Below, in pieces: positions 31,843 through 44,730 of a DNA stretch of 64,000 nt (its first letter is position 1; each line of letters begins with the position of its first letter). Under the pieces are notes generated by a model. The model ran no database searches and was not told where the DNA came from. It was given only the letters and a program-made list of their open reading frames with translations. The DNA lies in contig NC_061452.1 of the NCBI RefSeq assembly GCF_022581195.2, positions 3,541,501-3,605,500 on the forward strand. The letters are read 5' to 3'. Source of the stretch: Helicoverpa zea (taxonomy: Eukaryota > Arthropoda > Insecta > Lepidoptera > Noctuidae). A program made the translations under genes and the position numbers.

Positions 31843-32396
31843 CATTGTCATGTTCAAAGAACCTTTTTCGAGCACAACATACAGCCTTATAATTAAGTAA
31901 AACATAGATTTATTTAGCAACGGGCTGTTCGTTAATTTAAGCTTACACTAACTTTGGTTTAACATCGTATCAAAGTTAATCTTTATCATGTTAAGTTTGG
32001 ACCTTTGACCATTGCGGGAACGGTTTTAGACTGTGCGACTTTTTGTGACTTTTGTTTGCTAGACTTTGTAGATGTTAAAAGGGTTATGAAATGTGGGCTT
32101 TTGAATATGTTTCATTTCTATGCTTAGCACAATTAAAGAAGCATTTCATTTGGTTTGTATTTTTTGTTTGGTAGCTGAGATAGGTTTGTGGACAAATTAC
32201 ATTGTAAAGATTAAGCTGTAAAAGTGGCTTCGGAAACGGCGCAATATATTAATACTCTTGTACTGATTATAATTACCATTGTCGCATTAGCCGCGCTTAA
32301 TGGAATATATTCCCATTAAAGCAATATTAATTTTCATATTATTATTGGAAAGCCACTTATTTCATTAATGTAGGGCTTACAGCTTGAAAACCGTAA
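31843..32396. other. Unassigned DNA
   Basis: Nothing recognised. Confidence 0.5.
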
Positions 32397-32494
32397 AGGT
32401 ACGTTTTGAATGCTAGCTGCCGACTGCAACTGCCGACCGCACATGCCGCGACCACACTAATGGTCTATATGTATTTATATGAAACCGTTTTGCA
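32397..32494 (+). mobile_element. Left end of Harbinger-like MITE
   Basis: Begins AGGTACGTTTTGAATGC, then AGCTGCCGACTGCAACTGCC, matching the terminal repeat of the element at 62515-62892. It is preceded by TAA. No right end was found, so it is truncated or interrupted by the LINE fragment that follows. Confidence 0.55.
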
Positions 32495-32636
32495 ATACAC
32501 CATAGAGTTTCTTGCCCGTTCTTCTCCAAAGGAACCTAGTTTTGGAATGGGCAACCAGAACAAAACTTATTTGTAGTTCTGACCTTCATAAGTGCTTATA
32601 AAGACCTAGATGAAATGAAATGATTTGACTTTGACT
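32495..32636 (+). repeat. LINE-type 3' end with TTTGACTTTGAC tail
   Basis: Runs from GAGTTTCTTGCCCGTTC through GGAATGGGCAAC and AAGTGCTTATAAAGACC to GATTTGACTTTGAC. This is a 3' end common in lepidopteran non-LTR elements. The 5' limit is uncertain and no target duplication was found. Confidence 0.55.
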
Positions 32637-35600
32637 CTGCAGTCGCCCTCAGATATATTTTACTGTATCAAAATCGTATCGTAACCGTACCGTGAAGCCA
32701 AAACGAGATTTGAGCAGTAATTTAAAATGCATAAATCTCCTTGGCTCAGTCGGTCCGGTAACTGGATTCCCGAGAGTTTCAACTTTCCGTTTTATGAATA
32801 GGTAATCGTTGGCGATACGATATCTAGTGGACGGGGCTGTTATTTATCTATGTCCAGAATATGATAGCTGTTAGGGTACGGTCGCACTTGGTTTGGAATG
32901 AAAATCTGGAAATATGACGTGGGATACGTACACGTGCAGATAATTTTTGAAATTATGTATTTCTAGTAATCAAGAATTTGAATTTACGTGACAGTTTTTA
33001 AGAGGTATGCTCAGCTTTGAATCACATTTTGCTGCACCATAAGGTAAAGCAGTAGTTAAACTCCGGCCTATAGATGTAAAATCATTAGGTACGTTATACG
33101 TAGCTTTGATGAGGAGAACCTTGAAGTCAAACATATTATATGCTCCTGGAACACCTCCCTTAGTTCATTGATTCATTCTCGGAATAAGAGTTCACATAAT
33201 TTTAATACTGGAGAGAGTTCTGCAGTTCTTTATAAATAAAAATCTGAGTAGTAAACAAATCCCCCGCTCCAATATGCTAAACACTCTATAAACTCCACTT
33301 CAAAACGACTGCAAACAAATCTAAAAAAATCACTTAAAAACGAAATGGACTGACACCTATCTGCCCCATTCGTCACGGCGTGTCAACAAGCGTGTGAAAC
33401 ATCCCCTATTTTACATTTAATTGCATTTCTTTGTCGATCTCCCTGTTAATCTGGATGCACCCTTATCCTTTGCAAAGACCAGTGTAACTTGGACTCCCGC
33501 ACCTCCTTCTATTTACTGACAATCCGTACTATCAAAGGATGGTAATATGAAGACGGAGGGGTCTCATTAAGTTGGTCGTCGTCTAGACGATGTTTGGTAT
33601 CGAAAAGTATGTGTTAGGCAATGTTTGCGGACGCTCTTAGCTCGATTGCGTGTGCTTAATTTTTTTGAAGTATTGTTGATACTGAATCTGAGGAGAGTAA
33701 TGGAATTTGACGATATACGGTTTATGTATCTTGCGTAAAAATAAATAAATTCTTGCAGAGTATAGGTGAAAGGAGAAAATTAAAAAGTGTAACATTCATA
33801 ACTATGTATACTTCATAAAATTAACTTTTCATGATCGCAATATCTCTTAATTAAAATCAGATGCAAACAGAACAAAATATCCCATAACACCTAGTTCACA
33901 AAAAAAAAAAACATTTTTTAATGATTTTAATGAAACAATCCCAATCAATCAGTTTTTTATTAATAATTTAATTTTGCCCGCAGCCAAAGCTTGTTAACGA
34001 TGCCCAGTCGAACGAACGCTCTTGTTATTTATAAAATAAAAACTTCAATCGAATCATTTGTAGACTCTAGTGCCGATTCGTTCATTATTTCTATATTGCA
34101 CGTAGTTTTTAATTTGGTAAATAGGAGAAAGAATACACTGATTGGTGTTTTAAATTATCGTTTTGTAATTTTATTCAGTTATTTCAGTAAAAGTACATAG
34201 GTATCCATGTAAACGGTCGGATGAAAGTATATGCATGGGTATGTACTTATGTAACGCTATGAACTAGAAGTACTTATTAAAAGAAAGATTGAATCAACGA
34301 CAAATATACATATAGGTAGCTAAATCTCCTGTTCTGCTGTGCTTAAAATAATTAACCAAAACATAAAACAATCGATTTCCTCGATTACTTATGATTTCCC
34401 TCTTCTTCCTGCCCTGTTCATTCATTTATTCTATAAAAATCACCTCCAAAAAGTACCTATCTTAAAAAGCCCTAAACTGAAATCTATTAACCCGTCACCG
34501 CTCTCCCGAACACAATCACTCACGGATGACGTCACAACCCTATCGCGCCTGCACACGCCGTGCATTCACAGGGTTTAATTGTATTTAATCGGTGTGCTCG
34601 TTTTGTCCGAGAAAGAGGGTTATGATTTATTTTGACAATAGCATATGCCTGTGGTCTTTTATTTTGAGGTGTAGTATGGGCAAAATTATCGTGATGTATT
34701 TGAAATTTTAGCAACTCTAGATTCATTTTTGACAAATTTTTTTTAGGATCCATTGTCAAACGGTTTCGGTCGCATCCCGCGGGAACTGGTCTTCCTCGAT
34801 AAATGGTCTTTCTAACACTTAAAGATTATATTAAATCCAGATCATTTTAGTTCCTGAACTTAGAACGTTCAAGTAAACATACAAACGTACGTTTCAGGTA
34901 TAAGTATAATGTTAGTATAGATAGAGATAAAGAGCGTTAATCTTAGGTACTAGTTATGGTCCCAATTGGTAAATTCAAGAACGACTTTAAAGAACATTAC
35001 TTTTAGAAAGAATTATAGTGCAATATTTACTGTGCATAGCATCTTAACCCAAAACCGCATACAGCATACAATTTACAACCCCGAACTGCAAGTTATACCA
35101 ACATGGTCTAACCCTTCACAATTTACGTGTAAACGCGGTTATTCGGTTATTTGGTTCGTTCGACACCTAGCCGGTTGTCAATGATGCTAATCATCGGCCG
35201 TTGACCCCAGGGGGACTGGCTGATCAATATCGGTCTTCCATGGATTGACAGATTCTGAAAGGTCATTTGTTTGACAGGTGAGGGAAAGTTTGGTTTGGGT
35301 TTGAATTAGGGAAAATATTTCTTCGTATTTTTGAAAATATTGATGTGAGTATTCGATTCAGAAATGATCCCTTCCTGACCCCCGCCCATTGTAGAGTTGA
35401 ACAAATAATTTTACATGCACAAGTACAAAATAACAAAAAATAACTTGCAAAAAATGCAGTTTTCAAGTTTTACTAATATTGATATTATGAATTTTCTTGT
35501 GCTATGATGAAGGTGACACCTAGTTCTGGCAAGATTAGAGGAAACAACTAATTTCAGCCGGTTTCACCGAGCTGTAGCCGGTTATGCATATATACCGGTT

Positions 35601-37943
35601 AAACCTAGGTATTATTCGGGCTTCAACCTTAACAAGTACACAATGACACATAAGTACTAAACACACATAAATAACACGTGAATTTAATTTAACACTATAA
35701 TAACAAAAAAAAAATAACAAAATGAACAAAGAACAATTTAATTATATCTAATAACGTTTTATCGAAACTGTTTAAAAGCTATTTAGTAATTAAATCATTA
35801 TCTACGATTGCTTTCATTATTGCCGAGTCACATATTACGGTGGCCCATTTTTTACCTTTTTAATAATGCAATGAAAATACAGTAGGTCATGTGAGTTCTT
35901 TCATGGGTTTTGTTGTTAATTATATTTACAATGGTTTGGCTTGAATAGACTCTGAATGGGTCACAGGTCACTTATTTAAATTACCTATTGATAAAAGTAT
36001 ATTATAAGAGTTTTTACGTTAACTGAGAAACGATGGTTAAGAACCTCCACCGTTTTTGGAAGTCGAAGTCGAGTTTTTGTAGTAAAGGCTAAATTAAAAC
36101 TGCGAATTAAATTAGTATCAGTGTGTATGAAACAATTTGTTATCCAACTGTTTTTCCAGCACCAACTGTTTTTCGTGAAATAAAATTTTCAAATGTTACA
36201 CATGACGCGGTTACTCCAACTATAATTTAGGTAATCGCTTTGAAATCCATATATTTCCACATAACAGCGTGTCCTTTAATTGGTTGTGAACTATTTCCTA
36301 ATTTGTTAAGAAACTTAATATTAGTTTGACACAGTTTGAAGGTAGTTACAGTCGATTACAGTTCAATTAAAAGGGATATGTCTATTAAGTGTAAAAGTGT
36401 TCCCATCTAAAACTTTTACAGATAATTGACACTCTCTATTTTTATTATAATTGAGTGTATATGTTATTTTTTGTAACAACTGTACTCAGCAGATATTTAT
36501 TGAAACTAGGTTCATGAATGGAATTATCTTATCAAGAATGCTAACACTGTTTAGTGGCTAAGAAATTAATTTACGTTTTTTATTTCAATAACCACGATAT
36601 ACCTATTTCCTACACAATTAATACTATTTACACTTAAGTACATGTAATTTCCTACGTAAATTCTAATGTAAAACGAAAATTTTCTTTCAAAATCGTTTAA
36701 GCAAACACTTGGGCCGGCCGGATTCTCTCAAGGGCCCTTCGCCTTGGGGCAGTTGTCAAGGAAATTGCATTCTGTACCCAAGACCCCTAAGAACCCCTCG
36801 CAACTACAAGGATCCCTATTTTGACAATAGCACCGCTTAAACTACAAATTTGGTCCACATGAGTTATTTATGTAGTAAGGTAATTGAATTTGCATATCGA
36901 AGAAATCAATTTGTTGCTTAAAAGATGACCATTTCACTACTATCCATCGTTTTGCGATTAGAGATTGAATTTTGAAATTGGCTTTATATTAATTATGTAC
37001 AATCTCTAATCCTACAGATAGATCGATTATTGAAATCTGCAGTTAGCCTGTGATAGCTTTTACGGTACAACAAAAAAACCTTGAAATTTTATTATTGTAC
37101 AATTTTTTTATGAAATGAAATGTTGACATATTTGAAATGAATATTTTGCATCAACTTCGTAAATTTAAAATGTACCTACAGAATGGTTAGTCGTATTCCT
37201 TTATTCAAAGAGTATAATATTTATTCTGACCAACTCCAGAACCAGAATTCATGAACTATAAATATTCCTCTACAGCAATACTTTATCGTTACTCTCTACA
37301 ATACATAGTCATACCACAAACTTACATAATACCTATTTCTTGACGCGATACATGATTTGTATAACAAACTTAGCAATTTGCTATCGATTCTAAGTAGCAC
37401 TCGATACTTTGACCATATTTCAATTGGAATCGGTTAACTGGGTCAAATTGAACGATCCTTAGCTTCATTCGAGAGTCGGGAAAAGGATCGCAGAGGAAAA
37501 CTTCGAAAGTTCAAGTTGTTCTCGAAATAGTCAGACTTTAATAGTTCTAGTACGTTTTAGAATTTAATATTGTAGGTTCGACATTTGATTGCCAAAGTTC
37601 TCTTACTAATAAGACCGGGGATTGAAATTATAAAACTGTCGAGAACATTTTATTCCTGATTTTTACAAGTATGTTTTAGTTGGCTTAAAGTTTACCTAAA
37701 TTCAGCTGAGTTCGAGTATTTTACGTAAAGATAAAATATAATTTATTTTATTATATTAAATGATATTTTACTCAGCCATATAAATATACGAAACTAATTA
37801 ATCACACCTAAATCCCAGAAGCCATAACATAACAGTGTATTCACACATTTCGATATCACCCAATCCCTAACACCCAATCATCTTTAAGACGCATAAATGA
37901 ATAAATATATCATGCAAAGGTGACAAAAACCCTTACACACCTT
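32637..37943. other. Unassigned AT-rich DNA
   Basis: No gene recognised in 5.3 kb. Minor items: a dispersed-repeat remnant at ~34760-34915 (CATCCCGCGGGAAC); a GAACCTCC..GGAAGTCG motif at 36033-36065 related to the fold-back flank at 31800-31840; and a GC-rich patch at 36711-36845 with GGGCCGGCCGG. All long open frames are below 80 codons. Confidence 0.45.
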
Positions 37944-38148
37944 TACACACTGCAGACCAAACAGTCGACCGACAGTTGATGGTAGGAAAAAAAGTGTTTT
38001 AACGAAAATCTTCATTCCAATCAAATTTTCAGTCGCTTTGATACCGGCTAAATACCTGATCTTTATAACGTGAGTACTACCGTTCATCTTCATACTGATT
38101 TATGAGCCCAAACAAACTATCGGCCGACTTAAAGTTTGCAGTGTGTGC
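37944..38148. mobile_element. MITE with ACACACTGC termini, copy 1
   Basis: The left end has ACACACTGCAGACC..CAGTCGACCGACAGTT; the right end inverted reads ACACACTGCAAAC..AAGTCGGCCGATAGTTT. ~205 bp, non-coding. The target duplication is unclear. Confidence 0.65.
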
Positions 38149-38384
38149 CCAAAGGATTTCGAAATACAATTTTCTACACGGAAGCCACGATCACTGGTTT
38201 ATCAAAGGAATTTTGTGACTGCGTCGTGTTGAAATAGAAATAAAATTGATTTACGTCTATGGAAATGTGACAGCATTGGATTTTCAGAAAGGAGTACAAA
38301 ATATATGCTTTGTCGCCTTTGAGGTACGATTTTACTTTTATTGTCACACGATTGCTGTAGCTTGTTCTTGGGAACATGCATATA

Positions 38385-38535
38385 TTAAGAGCTCTCGCAC
38401 ACTGAAAACTTTTACCTAGTCTTATAAATAAGTATGGCGATAAAATGGTAGTTTGATAAGATTCACGATTATCAAGGTTTAAAATTATCAAACTATCGAC
38501 TGATGGTTGAGATCTGCATTGTGCGGGGTCTCTTA
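38385..38535. mobile_element. Related MITE, copy 2 (diverged)
   Basis: ~150 bp with ends TTAAGAGCTCTCGCACACTG and, inverted, TTAAGAGACCCCGCACAATGC. The inner right part shares CGATAGTTTG with copy 1. It lies 237 bp from copy 1. Confidence 0.5.
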
Positions 38536-39601
38536 ATATGTTTTCTTTGTTACTCAAGCACAAACTCTTTAAATAGAATGAAAGCCACTTTCTTTCGTAA
38601 ATGAACATGCTACACTAACAAGTTTCAAGCGAAGAAATTGCTAATAAGCAATAATAAGCAAACCGTGTACCTCTATATATTCTTTTAAGTTCAGTATTTT
38701 TCAAAAAGAGTTCTATTCATAATATATTTTCAAATACCTATAGTGTAATCAGCTCTAAGCGTGTTTGCGAGTTGCTTTTTTGAAGACATAAAACTGTCTA
38801 TACCTCTTCCCAAAAAAATTTACTTACGTGCGAAATTATAAGGAAAAAGTTCAAAAAAAGCATGCATTTTATTTACTTAAACAACTGCATTTTTTACAAC
38901 TAAAATTGCAACAGCAAAAAGCGAGCATAAAGAACAAAAAATTATACAATCCATGCAGTTCCTTCTGTGCTGCTCAGAAACTCTCTCGGCTTCACGATAA
39001 AACCGCTGGAAGTAACCAATAAAAATGCATTTGAAAAGCCAAACGTTTCGTGGCGGAGTGGCAGAGGAAATGGAACTGAGTCTGCGAAGATTCTTGCGCG
39101 GCAGAAAGAATTGCTAATTAGGAGGAAATATGCTGTTGGAAAACGTATAATGTTACAGAGAAAATATTATGTGAAATTGCAACAGACTTTTTTTAGTTTT
39201 AAGAAAATTATTTTTTAATTTCCAGAACCGCCATTTTCTTCCAGTAGTTTTTGAAACAAGAATGACTCGAGCACTATTTTAAAATCTGCAACAAAATCTT
39301 GATTAACCGAAAAAAACAATTTTATTTTCGAATATATCCTATCCAAAATAGTGTCCTAAAATAGATGTGTATTCACACTAACATATCCTAAACACAACAT
39401 TCGTAACAAGCAGCTAACTTGCTCAAGCCATCCACTGTGGCTAGTGGCTACTTCGTACGCAGGCAATTAGTGCTCCGTACAGCCTATCCAACCGTGGTAC
39501 ACTCAAAATACACTGTAGATGCAAACTCGAGACACGTCAGTGCAAATATTTTGACACACAAGGCCTGTGTGTAGTAACGTCAGGCCCCTGTGTGCTGTTA
39601 G
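38536..39601. other. Unassigned DNA
   Basis: No gene. Just before the next MITE, GTCAGGCCCCTGTGTG occurs at ~39580 and a related unit surrounds the insertion site, so the target was already a short tandem repeat. Confidence 0.45.
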
Positions 39602-39903
39602 GTCAGGCCCATGGAGAACAGAATGACTAGCGGAGGTGCCGTAACGGAAAATCTCCTAAGAAAGGAGCATGCCAAAATACGGGTATACGGGAGACAAGGA
39701 ACTGTAGTGTCTTCTTTTGGACTTGATAATTTTTTGTTATATCAAAAATCGTTGACAGATATCTCAAAGAATCTGAAAGCCTCGTTAGTTCACTCGTACT
39801 GATTGTTTTGGTCATGCCCACCGTACGTATTTGTCCTAGGAGAAGGCACCTGATCTACGTGTATTATGGCATCTCCGCTCATCTTTCCTTACTCCGTCAA
39901 GCC
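39602..39903 (+). mobile_element. hAT-like MITE family, copy 2
   Basis: Element 39610-39895 (286 bp), begins CATGGAGAACAGAATGAC, ends CATCTTTCCTTACTCC. Flanks GTCAGGCC (39602-39609) and GTCAAGCC (39896-39903) form an 8-bp duplication with one change. The eight-base duplication and CA-type ends suggest hAT. The internal 63-codon frame is not conserved as protein. Confidence 0.8.
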
Positions 39904-40358
39904 CCTGTGTGGCTTGAGCTTAATTGTGCACGATTGTGTACAGATATTTGTTAACAATGGACCGGGGATTGTTTGAAAAGGTGTTTGTCGGATTTTAATT
40001 AAAATTTAATTTTGTATAGGGTTAGAGTGTTTGGATAGGCTTTAAAAATGATGGGCCGATTAAAAGAAAATGAAATATTTATATGTTTTAGTAGGTACAA
40101 TCATCGAAAACTTAAGATTTATGAAAAACCTTTATCTAGAAATAAATAGTTAATACAGGCCAAGACAGTAAATTAAAACAAGATGAACATATCACACTTT
40201 AATTATATAAAAAAAAAAAAAAACTACAACTATTCAACGTGTTAATAAAATTCAATTTCCCAGTGGAAGTTGGTTCATATTAACGCTTCGAGAAAGTTCA
40301 TAAACTTCAGGTGACGTTGTTCCCACACTACATAACTCTAGTGATGTGGCTTTGTACA
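39904..40358. other. Unassigned DNA
   Basis: Nothing recognised apart from an A-run near 40208-40222. Confidence 0.5.
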
Positions 40359-40835
40359 GTTTTCAGCATGGAGAACAAAATCACTAGCGGAGGTGCCATA
40401 ACGGAAAATTGCATAAGAAAGTTGCGTGCCAAAATGCGGGTGAGCGGACGACGAGGAACGTTACTGTCTTCGCCTTTATACGCCTTCTTTGGACCCGATC
40501 ATTTTTTATAATACCAAAAATCGTTGACAGATTTCTCAAAGATCCCGAACGCCTCGTTATTTCTTAATCTTCGTAATTAATTTGGTCCATACGAATTTGA
40601 CTTTGACAGGTGGACAGACGATCTTAATTATAAAGGTCGCCGGAAGACACTGGATACAGGTCGCCTCCAACAGGTATCTGTGGAGATCTAAGAGGAAGGC
40701 CTATGTTCAGCGGTGGACGTCCTATGGCTGAGATGATAATGATGATGATCATGATGATTATGACTTAGAAGAAGGCGCCTGACCTACCTGCATTATGGTA
40801 TCTCCACTCATCTTGCCTTACTCGGTGGTTTGCAG
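40359..40835 (+). mobile_element. hAT-like MITE family, copy 3, interrupted
   Basis: Element 40367-40827 begins CATGGAGAACAAAATCACTAGC and ends TTGCCTTACTCGGTG. Flanks GTTTTCAG (40359-40366) and GTTTGCAG (40828-40835) are an 8-bp duplication with one change. Its right half is split by an RTE-type fragment at 40604-40760. Confidence 0.82.
40598..40766 (+). mobile_element. RTE-type LINE 3' fragment inside MITE copy 3
   Basis: The insert 40604-40760 is bounded by TGACTT (40598-40603 and 40761-40766). It reads WTDDLNYKGRRKTLDTG.., like the C-terminus of RTE-clade proteins, with a stop after VSVEI, then AGGCCTATGTTCAGC and a GATGAT tail. It arrived after the MITE. Confidence 0.75.
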
Positions 40836-43800
40836 TAATTATGCCAAGTTATGGAGGCGGTATTCGATGTATGAAATTATAGTGCGGTGAATCGATTGTA
40901 GTGTTGTCCGCTCTAGACATCGATTAGTGCTTCGTAGTTATGGTGTCAATATCGTTGTAATTAGTGGGTAGGTGACAAAGGTCTTTGAAGGGTTTGTGAT
41001 AGTTATTAATATATTCTGCTTTTGTACGAAGACTGTAGTAGAAGTATCCTTTGTGTATATTCTGCATTGCTATCAAGAAGTAGACTTAAGATACCGTACA
41101 AAATATGATGTACAATATGTATTCCCATATAAAACCAGCTCTCTCATAATCAAGTAGTACTGTTGAAGTTTCCAAATAATATTTACAAGAAGCTTCTGCC
41201 GGCATTTTCACCCGTATAAAAGGTAGCGTAAATGGGCTCCTTGATAAATGGGCTAAAGAAACAAACTCTTATGTTTTATCGTTTTAAGTGTAGATACCGT
41301 GTCCACAACAAAGGCATCTTACTCCTGAATATAATAACATTCTCACTGGACAAGCTTCCAGTGCGTTATTTAATGAAGTTAGTTTGTTAGTTGTCGCAAC
41401 CTCTACCGACTATTCAGCGTGTTTCACGATACTTACATAAATATAACGGTTATTAGGAACTTTAATTATCTGGGATAGTTTGTCGTTCTGGTACTCTGGT
41501 CCTTGGAGGCGTGAAGAGGTACCTAATAGTGTCTTGTTATCCGTTATAGGTGTGAAGGAAAATTAGGTGTTTTTTTGTACTTAATTGACTTTTTTGTCAA
41601 TTATATTTTTTTTCATCTGATTTTAAAGCTAAAAATAAAATTCGTGGGCTTCAGGCATGGTTCGTGGTCACATGGAAGCTATTGATGCATTTTATGTTTG
41701 TTGTGTAAAAGACAGTCAAGTTTGCGCAAATAATTATATTTCCTTTCTAATTTTGTTGAAACAACAAATAATTTAATTTTTCCTTTCGATAGCTTTTTGC
41801 CAGTAAATTGTATTTAACTAAAGATAAAGTTCAAAACATGCATGTGTCTACATACAAGTATGCGTCTTCTCGAACATCTATTGGTATAGCAAGAATCAAA
41901 GTTTTGCGTCAACTATCTCTGCTATTGTGCTTTCCCCTCGTACGTGGAGGCGAGCAAGATAAGCACTACTGGCTAGCCAGTTTGTGTCCGAGTGAAATAC
42001 CCATATATCTACAATATATAGTTATATGTCTCTAACAAATGTGATGCAGGCATTTTATGTACTCGTGTGTTGTGAATATTACGTGCAATGACTAAGACTT
42101 ATGTATTATTTATATACAAAATTTCTAACAGTTGTCAATAATAATGACAACTTACTTATTCTCCTGAATTATTTTTTCCAATATTGAGAGCTTTTTGGAA
42201 TCATACTCATGGCTTACAAATAGGAAGGTACATGTAGTCACATTTCGAAGCTATAAGCATGATTCCTGAAATAAATTCTTACAGTTTGTTTCAAAATCTT
42301 CACAGCATCCTCCTGGATTAACTCCAGACTCTTTAGAATAATATTACAATGACAATATTTTCTTACCGACTCCGAAATAACTCAGAAAGTACATTACAAG
42401 TTAAGCGTGGCTAATCTGCTACTAAATATTACCTCGTAGAAGAACAGCTCATACATTTATATTTAAAAAACAAACACCAACAATTTCCGCAGCGAACATT
42501 TTTTCATGTTAAAAAAATATTCAATTTCACTTAGTCGGCATACTGACCAACTTGCCTTGACCTCTATGAATATAATAAGCTGCCTTAATGTGTAGGATAT
42601 AGGGTTTAAATTGCTTTGGTGGGAGTGTCTAGTTATGCTAGTCACTGATCATCCGCAAAGATTTTCTTAGGAAAATATGAAGATGAAAGTTGGCTGGCTG
42701 GCTGTTTCGTTTTTGCCGAGTTTCTGAACGAAATTGCCGAAGACAGCGTTGTTTCGGTTCGGGAACACCGTGTTTTTCCCGATGATGGATACGATTAATC
42801 ACGTAATATGGCGTTGAAGGGGAAACACTTGATGCTCTGTTGTTTTTGTAAGTATAATATCGGGAATATGTTGGTATGTTTGGTGTGAAGTGAAGCCTGA
42901 AAATGGTGAAATGGCTTGCGCTAAATTAGGCAAAGCAAGAATTTGTAACTTTTCACTTTATGACGTTACAAAATCGTACAGGATTCAAAAATGCTGTCAA
43001 ACCTTTCTTATGCCTACATGATTTAAAAAAAAAAATAACGTATGATTATATAATGATGTCAGTAGTCCACCCACATTATTTCATCCGTATCTCAAACATC
43101 ACTTGAAATACCACTTACCCGAAAAAATATTTAAGACGAACTATTTTATATTAAATCCACTTTCGGCCCTAAAGTATTTATACAGAGCGGTTCGCACCCA
43201 GCGATCAACATCAGTCGTTCGAGAGCTCTCAAGAGCTGTTACAACTCCCATACTTCTGAGGAGTTTAACAGATTTTAGGGGTAGTTTTTTATAGGGGTAA
43301 ACATTTTATCGCGATTTGTTCAGGCTCAGAGGATTTGGAATACGATTGGAGAAATGTGTTTGGTGACGAAATATTTCGATTGTTTGGAAGTATAAGCATA
43401 AAGGATAAATTATTTTTAGTTTTTTCATAACATTGACCACTTATTTTTATGAATATATGTTATACATAATATTCGATCCAATAGATGCTTTAAAGAAAAC
43501 ATTTGTTTTTGGCTTTCTATTCTTGGTATTTGTCTTGTGCTGTGTGCATATGTTTTTTTCTTAGCAAACAACCACTAAATAGCCTGTGCAGTAGGTTCAA
43601 TAATGCAATTTCAAAACCAGTAATTACAATTACCTACTCACCGTCTTTCGTGAACTAACGAATAATCTTCAATCCAATATTGATATTTTCTTTTAATTTT
43701 CACGACAATGAAATTGACTCAATATTCAATAGCTTCCTAACTAACTGACCTTCACAAACCAGCAATATTAATCATCGTCTATAAAATAGATACTGTAACC

Positions 43801-44698
43801 TCGATATTATAAATAGATATTCGAGTCTGTAAGTTGTCTCCAAAGTGATCTATGGCGGTCCAGCGCCATAAATTATAGCTGAGGACATTATTAGGAGTTT
43901 GCAGACACGCTACTTGTTTGGTCTGCATGAGAAGATGGCGGAATTTTGTGCTAAATATATTATATTATCTCTTCATGTATTCATACTTAGTGGCTATCAT
44001 TTCATGGATTTCGGAATGTATTTTACAGTTTCTGGAAACACCAAATTATTCAAATAGGCTACTGTCATATTTTTACTTAATCGGATCTTAATCTAGAGAA
44101 TCATGCTATAATTCCTCTTCTCTTCATGCAAATAATTTCACCTTTTACTACATCAGAAAAAATCGAGTACACCTTTTGATCCACATAATTAAATATAAGA
44201 TAAACTATTGCGTAAATAAAACATGGCTAACTACACAAATCATTACAACCATGTATAACATTGTCGCAGCCATAAAAATACCCTTATTCATTACGACATA
44301 CAAACTGCAAAATCAGCACAATACTCCCTCAAACCATTCCCTAGCTACAAATAAAAGTACAAAAGTCATATAAAAAAATAAACACGAACAATAAAACTTA
44401 ACTGTGTTAATAAAACTAATATCTCATAAACGGTTAGCCTGCATCATCAGTTAATGGCACCATTAATTCAATGGTTTTACGACACATTTGTGGAAGTATG
44501 AAATTAACAGTCATATTTTAAATATGAGTTTGGTCAGTAAAAGTTTTTGTAGTGTGACAAATCATTATTTGCTTTCTGATTTTTTTAGCGGTCGTGCCGT
44601 GAGGATCCAAAACTTAATTTACTTTACACACTTACTATGGTTAGCTGAAACTACTATTGCCTGTCAAGCCAACATTTTTAAATTCGTCATCATACTTA
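40836..44698. other. Unassigned AT-rich DNA
   Basis: 3.9 kb without a recognisable gene, RNA or element end. Open frames are at most 75 codons and lack motifs. Confidence 0.5.
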
Positions 44699-44730
44699 TG
44701 TCATCATCGTCCACTGCTGAAAATATGCAA
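44699..44730 (-). repeat. RTE-type 3' tail remnant
   Basis: TGTCATCATCGTCCACTGCTGA on the plus strand is the inverse of the end seen at 40604-40760. It is very short. Confidence 0.4.

Noticed and set aside
34527..34534. TGACGTCA (CRE-like) palindrome
   Set aside because: A single 8-mer is expected about once per window by chance and no promoter context is seen.
38174..38608. 144-codon minus-strand frame
   Set aside because: It overlaps the MITE at 38385-38535 and has no motif.
39611..39802. Similar short proteins starting MEN-MTSGGA in three places
   Set aside because: The ATG lies in the MITE terminal repeat, frames break at different points, and the minus-strand copy is disrupted; similarity is due to repeat copies, not coding.
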